Assembly (NCBI GenBank): GCA_044375105.1
Contig: JBILNK010000028.1
Span: 1 to 32,811, forward strand
Direction: 5' to 3'
Source: JBIKLM01 sp044375105
Lineage (GTDB): Bacteria; Planctomycetota; UBA1135; GCA-002686595
DNA: 32,811 bases
Part shown: positions 1 to 8,545 of the stretch, in pieces
Layout of the letters: each line of letters opens with the position of its first letter
Numbering within the stretch: the stretch's first letter is position 1
Translations under genes and position numbers: made by a program
The notes under the pieces: model-generated
Databases searched by the model: none
Told to the model about the DNA's origin: nothing
The model's input: only the letters and a program-made list of their open reading frames with translations

Positions 1-2
1 TG

Positions 3-443
3 CTGATCTTCGACGTCGACGTGCACCAAGGCGACGGCACCGCGGCCCTGTTCGCAGAGGACGCGCGCGTGTTCACCTGCTCGCTGCACGGCGAACGCAA
101 TTTCCCCGCCCGCAAGCAGCGCAGCGATCTGGACGTGCCGCTGCCGGATGGCACCGGCGATGGCGCCTACCTGGAAGCCCTGGAGCGCGCCTGGAAAACC
201 AGCCTCGAGCGCTCGCGACCCGAGTTGCTGCTGATCCAAGGGGGCGTCGATGCCCTGGCCCAGGATCGCCTGGGCCGTCTGGCCCTGAGCCACGCCGGAC
301 TGGCCGAGCGCGACCGGTTCCTGGTGGCGGCAGCGCGCGCCGCGGGGCTGCCCCAGGTGTGGACCCTGGGGGGCGGCTACGGCGAGCCGATCGAAGCGAC
401 CCTGGAAGCCCACCTCGGCACCTACCGGGCCTTGGCCCGCTGA
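3..443 (+). CDS. Histone deacetylase-family (AcuC-like) deacetylase, 3' part only
   Basis: The reading frame is already open at the window edge, so only about 146 C-terminal residues are present. It begins with LIFDVDVHQGDGT, the zinc-site segment of the HDAC/AcuC/acetylpolyamine amidohydrolase superfamily (Asp and His metal ligands). It continues with GGVDAL, equivalent to the second metal-binding Asp segment, and LGGGYG, the catalytic-loop Tyr region near the C-terminus. These enzymes remove acetyl groups from lysine or polyamine amines with a Zn ion; the substrate here cannot be told. The stop is followed 81 bases later by the next gene on the same strand. Family assignment is firm; the missing N-terminal half prevents a finer call. 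Confidence 0.9.
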   Translation: MIFDVDVHQGDGTAALFAEDARVFTCSLHGERNFPARKQRSDLDVPLPDGTGDGAYLEALERAWKTSLERSRPELLLIQGGVDALAQDRLGRLALSHAGLAERDRFLVAAARAAGLPQVWTLGGGYGEPIEATLEAHLGTYRALAR

Positions 444-524
444 CACCGCTTGCCGGCGACTGCCGGCGCCGCACCGAAGGAACGGTCCGGCCGGTCGGCG
501 CGACCCGCGGGCATACTGGATGCC

Positions 525-1709
525 ATGAAGACCCGCAGACGGGCCATGGGCTTCCTGCTGAGCCTGCCGCTGGCGCTCCTCTTGATCGAGGCGCTGGCAG
601 GACTGGCGGAGGGTCTCTTGGCTCCGCCGCTCGGCTCCGACCCGCGGGCCTCGGCCCAGGCCTTCGCCTCAGCGCCCTGGGCGGCGGCCTGTTTGCGCGA
701 ATTGGCCGCGAGCCAACCGACCCGCTGGGAACCCTACAGCTACTGGCGCCGCCGGGCCTTCGCAGGCGAGCACATCCAGATCGCCGCCAGCGGCGAGCGC
801 CGCACGGTCCATCCCAGCGAGCCGGCCCCCGGCGCTGCCGAAATCTGGTGTTTCGGCGGCTCGACCCTGTGGGGCGCCGGAGCCCGCGACCAGGGCACCG
901 TCCCGAGCCACCTGGCCGCCCTGCTGCCCGGTTATCGCCTGCGCAATTTCGGCGAGTCGGGCTACGTTTCCCTGCAATCCCGGCTCCAGTTCCTGCGCCT
1001 GCTCGAGAGCGAACCCGCGCCGCGGGCGGTGCTGTTCTACGAAGGCGTCAACGACCTGCTGTCCGCCTTCCAGCAGGCGCGCACGGGCCTGCCGCTGCAG
1101 GAGGGCTTCCGCGCGCTCGAATTCAACAGCCGCCTCGGCGCCCTGGGCCGCCGTTGGTTCGACGAGGCTTCCGGGGAATGGCGGCCCCGGGATGCGCCGG
1201 CGCGCTGGCGCTTGGCCTTGGCGGAGAGCGCCACAGCGGGCTGGCTGCGCCGCGCCGGGTGGTTGTCCCCTCTGGAGGCCCGCCTGGCGCCCGCGGCGGC
1301 GCTGGAACTCGGCACTTCCCCGGCCAGCGACCCGGCCGAGCTGGTGCGCGGCTTGGTCGAGCTGCGTGCGCGCCAGCTCGCCTGGACGCGCGCGCTGGTG
1401 GCTTGCCAGGGTGCCGTGCTGCTGAGCGCTTTCCAGCCGAACCTCTACGAGAAGCCGCACAGCGGCGACGAAGTGGGCTTCGCGGCCGCCTATCCCGGGC
1501 AAGCTGAGTTCTTCCGTGCGGTCGCGGCGGCGCAGCGGGCCGATGCGCGCCTCAGGGATCAGCCGGACGCTCCCGATCTGTCGCGCCTGTTCGAGCAGCA
1601 CGGCGAGCCGCTGTTCTTCGACTTCTGCCACGTCAACGAAACGGGCAATCGCCTGATCGCCGAGGCCCTGGCCGCCGCGCTCGCGCCGCTGCTCCGGGAT
1701 TCGCCCTAG
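525..1709 (+). CDS. SGNH/GDSL-type hydrolase, membrane-anchored or exported
   Basis: About 394 residues. I chose the ATG giving MKTRRRAMG because a basic n-region and a hydrophobic segment (LLSLPLALLLIEALAGL) follow at once, as in a signal peptide or anchor; the frame is open upstream to a TTG but that part looks non-coding. SGNH blocks are visible: FGGSTLWG near residue 110 (nucleophile Ser block), FGESGYVS (Gly block), FYEGVNDLL (Asn block) and DFCHVNETGN near the C-terminus, supplying the Asp-x-x-His pair. Such enzymes are esterases or acyl/acetyl hydrolases, often acting on cell-envelope glycans. The substrate is unknown. There is no clear operon partner. Confidence 0.8.
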   Translation: MKTRRRAMGFLLSLPLALLLIEALAGLAEGLLAPPLGSDPRASAQAFASAPWAAACLRELAASQPTRWEPYSYWRRRAFAGEHIQIAASGERRTVHPSEPAPGAAEIWCFGGSTLWGAGARDQGTVPSHLAALLPGYRLRNFGESGYVSLQSRLQFLRLLESEPAPRAVLFYEGVNDLLSAFQQARTGLPLQEGFRALEFNSRLGALGRRWFDEASGEWRPRDAPARWRLALAESATAGWLRRAGWLSPLEARLAPAAALELGTSPASDPAELVRGLVELRARQLAWTRALVACQGAVLLSAFQPNLYEKPHSGDEVGFAAAYPGQAEFFRAVAAAQRADARLRDQPDAPDLSRLFEQHGEPLFFDFCHVNETGNRLIAEALAAALAPLLRDSP

Positions 1710-1723
1710 CGCGGGCGGTGTTC

Positions 1724-1760
1724 GCGGCCGGGGACGGGCCCCTGCCCGGGGGCCGGCCGC
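1724..1760 (+). terminator. GC-rich hairpin after the SGNH gene, possible terminator
   Basis: An 8-bp perfect inverted repeat (GCGGCCGG / CCGGCCGC) lies 15 bases after the stop codon, with a GC-rich loop that can pair further. No T-run follows, so it would be at best a Rho-assisted or weak terminator. The rest of the 292-base gap up to 2001 shows no gene. Confidence 0.3.
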
Positions 1761-2001
1761 CTGTGGCCCGCACCGCTGGCCCCGCCGCGTGCTGGAGGCC
1801 CGCGCCCCCCGCCGCGCTGGGCCGCGAGTCCGGCCGGGGCTCGGCCTGGCTCCGGGCGGGCCGCGGGCTTCGCCCCGGCGAAAGCTCTGTAGCAGGCGGG
1901 CCTTCGGCCCGCCATGCCCCGGCAGCGAACCGGCCGGCCCGGAACCGGCCTCGGCCCGAGCCCGTACCCTGGAAGCGAGTTCCGACACCGAGCCCACGCC
2001 G

Positions 2002-2799
2002 ATGCAACGCCTGCCGATAGGAGCGCTTTCCCTGACCCTTTCGATCCTGGTCGCCTGCGCGGCACCGGTCGGGCGCGAGCTGCGCGCCTCCGCCAGCCTG
2101 CCCGCTTCCAAGGGGGTCGAAGCCGCCGCCGGGTCCGCCGCCGCCGTGTCTGAGGCAATCGTGCCTGCGGCTGCCGTGCCCGAGGTCGCCAAGCCCTCGC
2201 CCCACGACCAACCGGGAGGCCAGGGTCTGAGCCTGCCCAGCCAAGCCCTGGGCGGGCCGGGCGGCCAGCCGCGGGTGATCGTGGAGGAGCAGGGACTCCA
2301 GGAAAACGAGGACCGCTTCGTGCTGGGTGTGATGTTCGGTCAGCGCTCCCTCGAGAGCGAAGCCTTCACGCCCCTCGACGACCCCTGGAGCTTCGGCGTC
2401 GATCTGGCGATCAAACCCGGCGAAGGCCCCTTCGCGGTCGAGTTCGGAACCCAATTCGGCGGCCGCACCAACAGCGGCATCGAGCTGACCCAGGCGGAGC
2501 TGTTCCTGGGCGGGCGCCTGTATGTGCTGCCCGGCTACCGCGTGCGTCCGTTCGTGAGCGGCGGAGGCACCCTGATGACCGCGGAGCTGGCCCAGGGGCT
2601 GTTGGTGACCGACGAAAGCTCGCCGGGTCTGTACCTGCGCGGAGGTCTGCTCGCCGAGGTCACCGAGTTCTTCTCGATCGGGGCCGAATATCGCTGGGTC
2701 ACGGGCACCGAATTCGATCTGAGCTTAGGTGGCTTGGGCGGACAGGACACGGACCTCGACTACGGCCAGTGGGCCGTGGGCTTCCTGTTCCACTTCTAG
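2002..2799 (+). CDS. Lipoprotein-type outer-membrane beta-barrel protein
   Basis: About 265 residues. The ATG at 2002 is chosen because MQRLPIGALSLTLSILVAC gives a clean lipoprotein signal with lipobox LVAC; the open frame upstream is non-coding in composition. After an Ala/Pro/Gly-rich linker (roughly residues 25-100) the C-terminal part has alternating strands rich in Gly and aromatic residues (FGVDLAIKP, FAVEFGTQFGG, LFLGGRLYVLPGYRVRPFVSGGG, SIGAEYRWVTG) and ends in FLFHF, the terminal Phe typical of BAM-inserted barrels. It resembles OmpA/OmpW-like eight-stranded barrels of the PF13505 kind. Role unknown, probably structural or small-molecule permeation. A lipidated N-terminus plus a barrel in one chain is less usual. 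Confidence 0.7.
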   Translation: MQRLPIGALSLTLSILVACAAPVGRELRASASLPASKGVEAAAGSAAAVSEAIVPAAAVPEVAKPSPHDQPGGQGLSLPSQALGGPGGQPRVIVEEQGLQENEDRFVLGVMFGQRSLESEAFTPLDDPWSFGVDLAIKPGEGPFAVEFGTQFGGRTNSGIELTQAELFLGGRLYVLPGYRVRPFVSGGGTLMTAELAQGLLVTDESSPGLYLRGGLLAEVTEFFSIGAEYRWVTGTEFDLSLGGLGGQDTDLDYGQWAVGFLFHF

Positions 2800-2811
2800 C
2801 CGATCGGTCGA

Positions 2812-2846
2812 GCGGCGCCCCCGCGCCGAGGCCGGGGGGGCGCCGC
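2812..2846. terminator. Strong GC hairpin between two convergent genes
   Basis: A perfect 11-bp inverted repeat, GCGGCGCCCCC (2812-2822) and GGGGGCGCCGC (2836-2846), with a 13-base loop, sits 12 bases after the beta-barrel stop and 33 bases before the lipocalin stop on the other strand. The position suits a bidirectional terminator; no T-run is present on either side. Confidence 0.45.
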
Positions 2847-2879
2847 AGGTGCGCGCCCCAGATCGGGCCCGGGGCTCGA

Positions 2880-3482
2880 TCAGCGCCCGGAAGCCGGCGA
2901 GTTGGGGTGCTCCGCATCCGGCCAGCGTTGGGGCATGCGGCGCAGTTTGGAGAGGTCGTAGCCTTGGCGCGCCAGCTCGGACTCCAGAGCCTGCAGGCGT
3001 TCTTCGGGGAGCTCGGGCGTGCGCGCCATGATCCAGGCGTAGTCTCGTTTCGTCCGAGCGATGATCGTGGCCGAGTAGTCGGTTTCCAGATAGGTGATCA
3101 GGTATTCGGCTTCGAAAGGCCAGAAGAACTCCATCCCCCAGGCTGCGTTGGTGGTCTTGTCCACCACGCGCCCGACGGGCCTCATGGTCTCGAGCTTCCC
3201 GTCGAAACCGCCCTTGCGGAACACGTAGGTGGTGCCGACCTTGCCATCCGGCCGCAGCTCGTAGGACTCGACCCCGTTGTAGCCGTTCTTCTCGGCGCCG
3301 GCGGGGATGTGGGCCAGCACGAACCAGGGGCCCATGAAGCGCTGCAGATCGACCGCGGCCACCGTCGGCAGGGGCGGGTTCGAGCTGCAGCCGAGCAGGC
3401 CGAGCACCAGGGTCAGGAGCCCGCCGCGGCGGGCGTTGGCGGAAGGGGGGGTGCGCAGGAGCGCTGACGAGGATCTGGACAT
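2880..3482 (-). CDS. blc: Bacterial lipocalin (Blc-like outer-membrane lipoprotein)
   Basis: About 200 residues. The ATG at 3482 gives a basic leader and a hydrophobic stretch ending in the lipobox LLGC, so a lipoprotein is expected. The mature part opens with the lipocalin signature around FMGPWFVLAHIP (G-x-W). It continues with YNGVESYELRPDGKV, then YAWIMARTPELPEE and a C-terminal helix with GYDLSKLRRMPQ, all typical of the Blc/apolipoprotein D branch. Blc proteins bind fatty acids or lysophospholipids and are induced under envelope stress. The gene stands alone, convergent with the beta-barrel gene and separated from it by a hairpin. The frame can extend upstream to 3767 but without a signal sequence there. 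Confidence 0.9.
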   Translation of the reverse strand: MSRSSSALLRTPPSANARRGGLLTLVLGLLGCSSNPPLPTVAAVDLQRFMGPWFVLAHIPAGAEKNGYNGVESYELRPDGKVGTTYVFRKGGFDGKLETMRPVGRVVDKTTNAAWGMEFFWPFEAEYLITYLETDYSATIIARTKRDYAWIMARTPELPEERLQALESELARQGYDLSKLRRMPQRWPDAEHPNSPASGR

Positions 3483-3898
3483 GGGATTGTTTTCGCCTGG
3501 ATCCGCGGATCGGATGCACGCGGCTCGTGGCCAGCGGCCTGCGCGGCCCCGCGCTCGCTCGGGAACACCCCTGGCCGCCCAGGGGCTCCGGCTCGAGCGG
3601 TCCCGAAGGGCTCCCGGGGGCTGCCTGTCCAGCACCCGGACGGTTCGAGGGCCACACTTTTGTCCGGCTAGGGCCGACGGCTCAAGCCGTTGCTCAGAGG
3701 CTCGAAGCAACCGGTGGGCAGCGACGAGGCCAGTTTCTGGGGCCGCCAGACGGCGTCCCGAAGTCATCCCTACGGGCTGACCTGATCGCTCGGGCGCAGC
3801 CCGAGTCGACTTCTTCTAGGCCCTCGGGCCACGCCGGGAGCGCGGCCGGAAAGCTGGGCCCTAGGCTTCCCGGGGGGGCGCGGGGGGCACCGGGCGTC
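3483..3898. other. Intergenic stretch, no gene seen
   Basis: About 416 bases between two minus-strand genes. It should hold the lipocalin promoter near 3490-3560 and the 3' end of the radical SAM transcript. A perfect 7-bp hairpin with a 3-base loop (CTCGGGC / GCCCGAG, 3789-3805) may help end that transcript, but it has no T-run. Open frames here have no recognisable protein features. Confidence 0.5.
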
Positions 3899-5284
3899 CT
3901 ACACGTTGCGGCGCAGGAGCGCCAACCCTTCCTTGACCTGGGCGGACAGTTCCCACCAGCTGCGGGTGCCGGTGAGGCGTTTCCAAAGGAAACTCGGGCG
4001 CAAATAAAAGCGCCGGACCATGCGCTTCTTGAGGGCCAGCATCCGGTCGCGATCGAGTGTCTGTGTGGGCAGGAAGGCGCTCTCGCCTCCCTGGTCCATC
4101 ACCAGGTCTTCGCGCTGCGCCAAGCCGAGGGCCAAGGCCTCGGCGCGGAAGGGCGTCCCGAAGCGAGGCACGGCCATGTTGAGCGACATGAAGTCCATCT
4201 CCAGGGCCACGGCCAGGTCGAGGGTGCGCTCGAGCGAGGCTTCGGTTTCCTGGGGCAACCCGATGATGAAGGTCCCGACCGTGCGCAGCCCGTGGCGCTT
4301 GGCGCGCTGGAAGGCCTGGGCGATCACCGAACTCTTGTAGCCCTTCTTGTAGGCCGCCAGGAGCGCGTCGTCCGCTGATTCGACCCCCAGGATCACGGTG
4401 TGGCAGCCGGCGGAGCGCATGGCAGCCAGCATCTGATCATCGGCCACGTCGGGGCGGGTGAAGGCCGTGAACGACAGGTCCCCGCGCTCGGCCATGGCGG
4501 CGCACAGCTCCAGCGCGCGCGCCCGCTGCACACCGAAGGTCTGATCCATGAAGAACAGCTCGTGGACCCCTTGGTTTCTTAGGGCATCCAGCTCGTCGAG
4601 CACATCGGCCACCGGACGGGTCTGGAAGCCCAGGGTCCCGATCACGCAGAAGGTGCAGGGGTAGGGGCAGCCGTAGTCCGTCAGGACGGTGGCGAAGCGC
4701 TGGGAGCGCGCGAAGGAGAAGTGATAGCCCTGCCTGGGGAACAGTTCGTGGCGGGGGCGCGGCACGCGGAAGCCACCCTTGCGTTGTTTGCGCTCCACGG
4801 CCAGGAGCCGCTGGGGGCGCCCCTCGGGGTCGCGCACGGTCATGTCCTCGATGCGCCCGCGGTCCCCGCGCAGGTAATGCAGAATGTCTGCGTTGGCGAA
4901 GACGTGCAGGGCCGCCTCGAGCCAGGGTTCTTGCTCCAGACGCTGCAGCGAGTCTTCGTGCAGCACGTCGCCGATGGCGATGATCCGACGACCGGCAGCG
5001 GTTTGGGCGGCCAGGAAACGTCGGTCTTCTTTCCAGGACACCGAGCCGACCAGGGAAACGATCACCTCCGGCGCCAGCGCTGCGATGCGCGCCGCGGCGG
5101 CCGTCTCGTCGAGCCGCTCCGCCATGCAGTCGAGAACCTCGGTCTCGTGCTCGCTCGCAACGGTCCCCGAGAGCGTCACCAGGTCGACCGGGTGGAAGAG
5201 GTAGTTCGACTTGGTGGTCTTGGAGCAGAAATAATCCCGGATGTAGATGCGGCGGCCGGGCGGATTGAGCAACAAAACCCTCAT
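3899..5284 (-). CDS. Cobalamin-binding-domain radical SAM protein
   Basis: About 461 residues. The start ATG at 5284 begins MRVLLLNPPG, the usual N-terminal beta-strand of B12-binding radical SAM enzymes. Residues ~1-150 form the Rossmann-like cobalamin-binding region (HPVDLVTLSGTV, PEVIVSLVGSVSW). The radical SAM cluster motif is GCPYPCTFC (C-x3-C-x2-C) near residue 210, followed by FFMDQTFG, ILGVESADD and GTFIIGLPQET of the TIM barrel. Enzymes of this class do methylations or other radical rearrangements; which one cannot be told. Its ATG overlaps the stop of the upstream GT9 gene as ATGA, so the two are probably co-translated and may act on the same glycan, lipid or surface polymer. Confidence 0.85.
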   Translation of the reverse strand: MRVLLLNPPGRRIYIRDYFCSKTTKSNYLFHPVDLVTLSGTVASEHETEVLDCMAERLDETAAAARIAALAPEVIVSLVGSVSWKEDRRFLAAQTAAGRRIIAIGDVLHEDSLQRLEQEPWLEAALHVFANADILHYLRGDRGRIEDMTVRDPEGRPQRLLAVERKQRKGGFRVPRPRHELFPRQGYHFSFARSQRFATVLTDYGCPYPCTFCVIGTLGFQTRPVADVLDELDALRNQGVHELFFMDQTFGVQRARALELCAAMAERGDLSFTAFTRPDVADDQMLAAMRSAGCHTVILGVESADDALLAAYKKGYKSSVIAQAFQRAKRHGLRTVGTFIIGLPQETEASLERTLDLAVALEMDFMSLNMAVPRFGTPFRAEALALGLAQREDLVMDQGGESAFLPTQTLDRDRMLALKKRMVRRFYLRPSFLWKRLTGTRSWWELSAQVKEGLALLRRNV

Positions 5285-6558
5285 CGCGAGGCTCCCTGAG
5301 CGCTGCCGGGAGCCTGCCCGCCGAGCCCCTCTTCGACCGGCACCGCCCTCAGCCGAAGGCGAGGCAGCCAGGACGGCAGGGTTCCCCGTCCGAGTCTCAG
5401 ACTGGCGCGTTCGAAGACGTGCTCGACGGTCAGATTGGTCAGGCACTCGGGCCGGCCGCGCACGCAGGAGGCCACTTTGTTATCGTGCACGTTGATGCAC
5501 GGGCTGCACGCCGGCGGCCGGTAGAGGCCTTCCGCCCGCTCGCCGAGGGGCCCGTACATCAGCGGCGTCTCCGGTCCGAACAGCCCCAGGGTCGGTGTGC
5601 CGAGCGCCGCGGCCAGGTGCATCGGCCCGGAATCGTTGGTGACGAACAGATCGGCCAGCTCGAGCAGGGCGTGCAGACCCCCGATCGAAAGCTCACCGGC
5701 CAGGTTGACCACCCGATTCGCCGGCAGCGTGGCCAGCTTGGCTGCCACCTCGGCGGTCCAGGCCCGCTCGGAGGGTGCTCCCACCAGGGCCAACCGCGCC
5801 CCGCGCTCGATCGCCAGGCGCGTGCCGAGCTGGGCGAATTGGGTTGGGGGCCAGCGCCGCTCGAGGGACAGGCCGCCGGCGTTGGGGTTGAAGACCACCA
5901 GGGGTCCATCCCCGGAGAAGCCCAGGGACAGCAGCTTGTCCTCGAGCTCCCGGCGATGCACCTCCGCGATTTTGAAGGGCGAAAGGTCCTTCGGCTCGAT
6001 CTCCGCGCCGTTTTCGCCGCCGGCCAGGTTGCGGAAGTTGCGCGCCACGTGCCAGTAGCGATTGAAGGGCACGCGCACGCTGTGGAAGCCGCCGCGCCAG
6101 ACGCTGGGGGCGTCGAAGCCGTGGGATTGCGGGGCCCCGCTGAGCAGGGTGACCAGGGCCGAAAAGCGCGTGAAGAACTCGAAGTCGTAGGCGACCTGGA
6201 AGCGAGCGCGACGCAGGCTGCGGCACAGCCCCAGGATGCGGCTGGAAAGGTTCAGCCAGCCGGCGCGCTCGAGGTCCAGGGTGTGGACTTCGTCGAAGAC
6301 CCCCAGTCCGTGGGCGAAGGGCGCATTGGGGCGTAGGGTCAAGAGCTCGAGTCGCGCACCCGGGTGGCGCTCGCGAAGGCAGCGCACGGACGGCGTCAGC
6401 AGCTGCATCGAGCCGATGCCCCAGAACTTGATCAGCAGGATGCGCACGGGGCAGCCGGCCAGCTGGGAGGGGGTACGCCGCAGGAGCCCAGCCAGCGGCC
6501 GCAGGAACCAGCAGGCCAGCGGTCCGAGCCGGGCGTCCGCGGCCTGCAGGCGCTTCAT
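5281..6558 (-). CDS. Glycosyltransferase family 9 (heptosyltransferase-like)
   Basis: About 425 residues from ATG 6558; an alternative ATG at 6645 would add 29 low-complexity residues, and neither start has a clear ribosome site. VRILLIKFWGIGSMQLLTPSVRCL is the GT9 N-terminal nucleotide-fold strand. FNPNAGG and LALVGAPSE mark the second domain. LFVTNDSGPMHLAAALGTPTLGLFG is the diagnostic donor-binding block. The late Cys-rich CSPCINVHDNKVASC matches the CSPC...C pattern in many GT9 proteins. GT9 enzymes add heptose or related sugars to lipopolysaccharide-type cores at the inner membrane's cytoplasmic face. It is first in a two-gene unit with the radical SAM gene (ATGA overlap), suggesting envelope glycan synthesis. 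Confidence 0.85.
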   Translation of the reverse strand: MKRLQAADARLGPLACWFLRPLAGLLRRTPSQLAGCPVRILLIKFWGIGSMQLLTPSVRCLRERHPGARLELLTLRPNAPFAHGLGVFDEVHTLDLERAGWLNLSSRILGLCRSLRRARFQVAYDFEFFTRFSALVTLLSGAPQSHGFDAPSVWRGGFHSVRVPFNRYWHVARNFRNLAGGENGAEIEPKDLSPFKIAEVHRRELEDKLLSLGFSGDGPLVVFNPNAGGLSLERRWPPTQFAQLGTRLAIERGARLALVGAPSERAWTAEVAAKLATLPANRVVNLAGELSIGGLHALLELADLFVTNDSGPMHLAAALGTPTLGLFGPETPLMYGPLGERAEGLYRPPACSPCINVHDNKVASCVRGRPECLTNLTVEHVFERASLRLGRGTLPSWLPRLRLRAVPVEEGLGGQAPGSAQGASR

Positions 6559-7030
6559 CGACACCGAGGAGGCCCTCGAGCGTCCGCCCCCGCCCGCGGA
6601 GGGGGCCGCCTGGACCCGGGGGACGTTCGATTGCTCGCAGACCATGGGATATCGCCGGCTGCTGCGACGACCGGTGCAGTCTAATGGATCCCCTGGAGTC
6701 GCACCCCCAGCGCGGAACTCCGGGCGGCGGGGGCAGTGGCGGTCAGGGGTGCAACCGGCGCTCGCTCCGGGGCCAGAGGGTCTGGTTGCTTCGCGCTCTG
6801 CACCGGGGGCAACCCCCGCCCCGCTCCCGCGGCTGGCCGCCTCCGGCGGCGTCCATCGGCTGGGTCCTGGACGAAGGCCCTCGCGGCCGCCTGGAACCCG
6901 CCGCGCGCCCCTGCACTGGGCGGGGCAGCCGGCCCCGGCCGCCTTTGGAGTAGTCTGTCTGGCTTGGCGCCCCCACTCCGGACGGCCGGATCCCCCGGCC
7001 GAGCGGAGGCCCGCGCCTCCAGCGACCCCC
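6559..7030. other. Divergent intergenic region between GT9 and purF
   Basis: About 470 bases between divergently transcribed genes, so it must carry both promoters. It is GC-rich and no convincing -35/-10 pair or riboswitch fold (including purine type) was recognised. The GT9 frame stays open through it, but its translation is Pro/Arg/Gly-rich with no family features, so I read it as non-coding. Confidence 0.5.
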
Positions 7031-8545
7031 ATGTGCGGATTCATCGGCATCTACGGGCCCGAAGGCGTCGACGTCTCGGCGGAGATTTACGAAGGCCTGC
7101 TCGCCATCCAGCACCGCGGCCAGGACGCGGCCGGGATCACGACCTTCACCGACACCTTCCATGCCAAGAAGGGCTTCGGCCTGGTGCGCGACGTCTTCGA
7201 CGAGCGCGACATGCAGGAGCTGCGCGGCCCGCTCGGCATCGGCCATGTGCGCTACCCCACCGTGGGCGCCAACCGCGCCGAGGACGCCCAGCCCTTCCAC
7301 GTCAACTTCCCGGTCGGGGTGGCCATGGCCCACAACGGGAACGTGACCAACTTCATGCAGCTCAAGCGCGAGCACTTCCACAGCAGCGGCACGCGCCTCA
7401 ATTCCTCCTGCGACCTCGAGATCATCCTGTTCGTCTTCGTGCGCGCCCTGCAGGAGCGCATCCGTCCCGGCGTCAAGGTCGGAGCCGACGACATCTTCCA
7501 TGCGGTCGCCGCTGTCTATCGCGAGGTGCGCGGCGCCTATTCGGTGGTCGCCGCCCTGCCCGACGTCGGCCTGGTGGCCTTCCGCGATCCCTTCGGCATC
7601 AAGCCGATCTGCTTCGGGATCCGCGAGGACGAGGGCCAACGCTGGTTCGCCTTCGCCAGCGAGAGCGTGGTGCTGGACGTGACCGGCTACGAGAAGCAGT
7701 TCGACCTGAACGCCGGGGAGGCCGTTTTCATCAGCGCCGAGCGCGAGGTGATCCGCCGTCAGGTGGGCGACAAGCCGCACCGCCCCTGCATCTTCGAACT
7801 GGTCTATTTCGCGCGCCCCGACTCGCTGCTCGACGGCATGTCGGTCTATCGCACCCGTGTGCGCTTCGGGGATGCCCTGGGACGGCAATGGCGGCGCGAA
7901 GGGGCCCCGACCCCCGACGTGGTGATCCCGATCCCGGACTCTTCCCGCGACGCAGCCATGGGAATGTCGCAGGCCCTGGGCGTCCCGTACCGCGAGGGAC
8001 TGGTCAAGAACCGTTACATCGGGCGCACCTTCATCATGCCCAGCCAGAGCTCGCGCCGGACCTCGGTGCGGCGCAAGCTCAACACGATCGACGCCGAATT
8101 CGCTGGCAAGGACGTGCTGCTGGTCGACGATTCGATCGTGCGCGGGAATACCGCGCGCCGCATCGTGCGCATGGCGCGGGAAGCCGGCGCTCGCAAGGTC
8201 TACCTGGCCTCCTGCAGCCCGCCGCTGATCTCCCCGTGTCCCTACGGCATCGACATGGCCAGCAAGACCGAATTCGTGGCCGCCGGCCGAAGCCATGCCG
8301 AGGTCGCCACCGAGCTGGAGGTCGACTACCTGATCTACCTGGATCGCGAGGCGATGAACGAGTGCGCTCGGGCGGACAATCCGCGCATCCAGAAGTTTTG
8401 TAACGCCTGCTTCAACGGCGACTACCCGACTGGCGATATCACCCCCGAAGTGCTGGGGTCCATCGAGGGAGAGCGCAGCGACAGCCAGCGCTTGTTCGCC
8501 TTCAACGAGAGCAAGCAGGGAGCAGCCACGGATGGCGCCCGTTGA
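7031..8545 (+). CDS. purF: Amidophosphoribosyltransferase
   Basis: About 504 residues. The start gives MCGFIGIYG, so Cys2 is the class-II glutamine amidotransferase nucleophile exposed by Met removal; no propeptide is present. Glutaminase motifs follow (QHRGQDAAGI, GHVRYPTVG, AMAHNGNVTN, SSCDLEII). The C-terminal phosphoribosyltransferase domain has VIPIPDSSRDAAMG and the PRPP loop DVLLVDDSIVRGNT. Cysteines in CIFELVYF, SCSPPLISPCPYG and KFCNACFNGDYP match the Fe-S cluster ligands of the Bacillus-type enzyme. It makes phosphoribosylamine from PRPP and glutamine, the first step of purine synthesis. No other purine gene is nearby; the 3' end overlaps a glycosyltransferase by 14 bases. Confidence 0.97.
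   Translation: MCGFIGIYGPEGVDVSAEIYEGLLAIQHRGQDAAGITTFTDTFHAKKGFGLVRDVFDERDMQELRGPLGIGHVRYPTVGANRAEDAQPFHVNFPVGVAMAHNGNVTNFMQLKREHFHSSGTRLNSSCDLEIILFVFVRALQERIRPGVKVGADDIFHAVAAVYREVRGAYSVVAALPDVGLVAFRDPFGIKPICFGIREDEGQRWFAFASESVVLDVTGYEKQFDLNAGEAVFISAEREVIRRQVGDKPHRPCIFELVYFARPDSLLDGMSVYRTRVRFGDALGRQWRREGAPTPDVVIPIPDSSRDAAMGMSQALGVPYREGLVKNRYIGRTFIMPSQSSRRTSVRRKLNTIDAEFAGKDVLLVDDSIVRGNTARRIVRMAREAGARKVYLASCSPPLISPCPYGIDMASKTEFVAAGRSHAEVATELEVDYLIYLDREAMNECARADNPRIQKFCNACFNGDYPTGDITPEVLGSIEGERSDSQRLFAFNESKQGAATDGAR

Noticed and set aside
359..1507. Long plus-strand open frame overlapping the SGNH gene
   Set aside because: It lies in another frame of the SGNH gene; its translation is Arg/Pro/Gly-rich with no motifs, a by-product of high GC.
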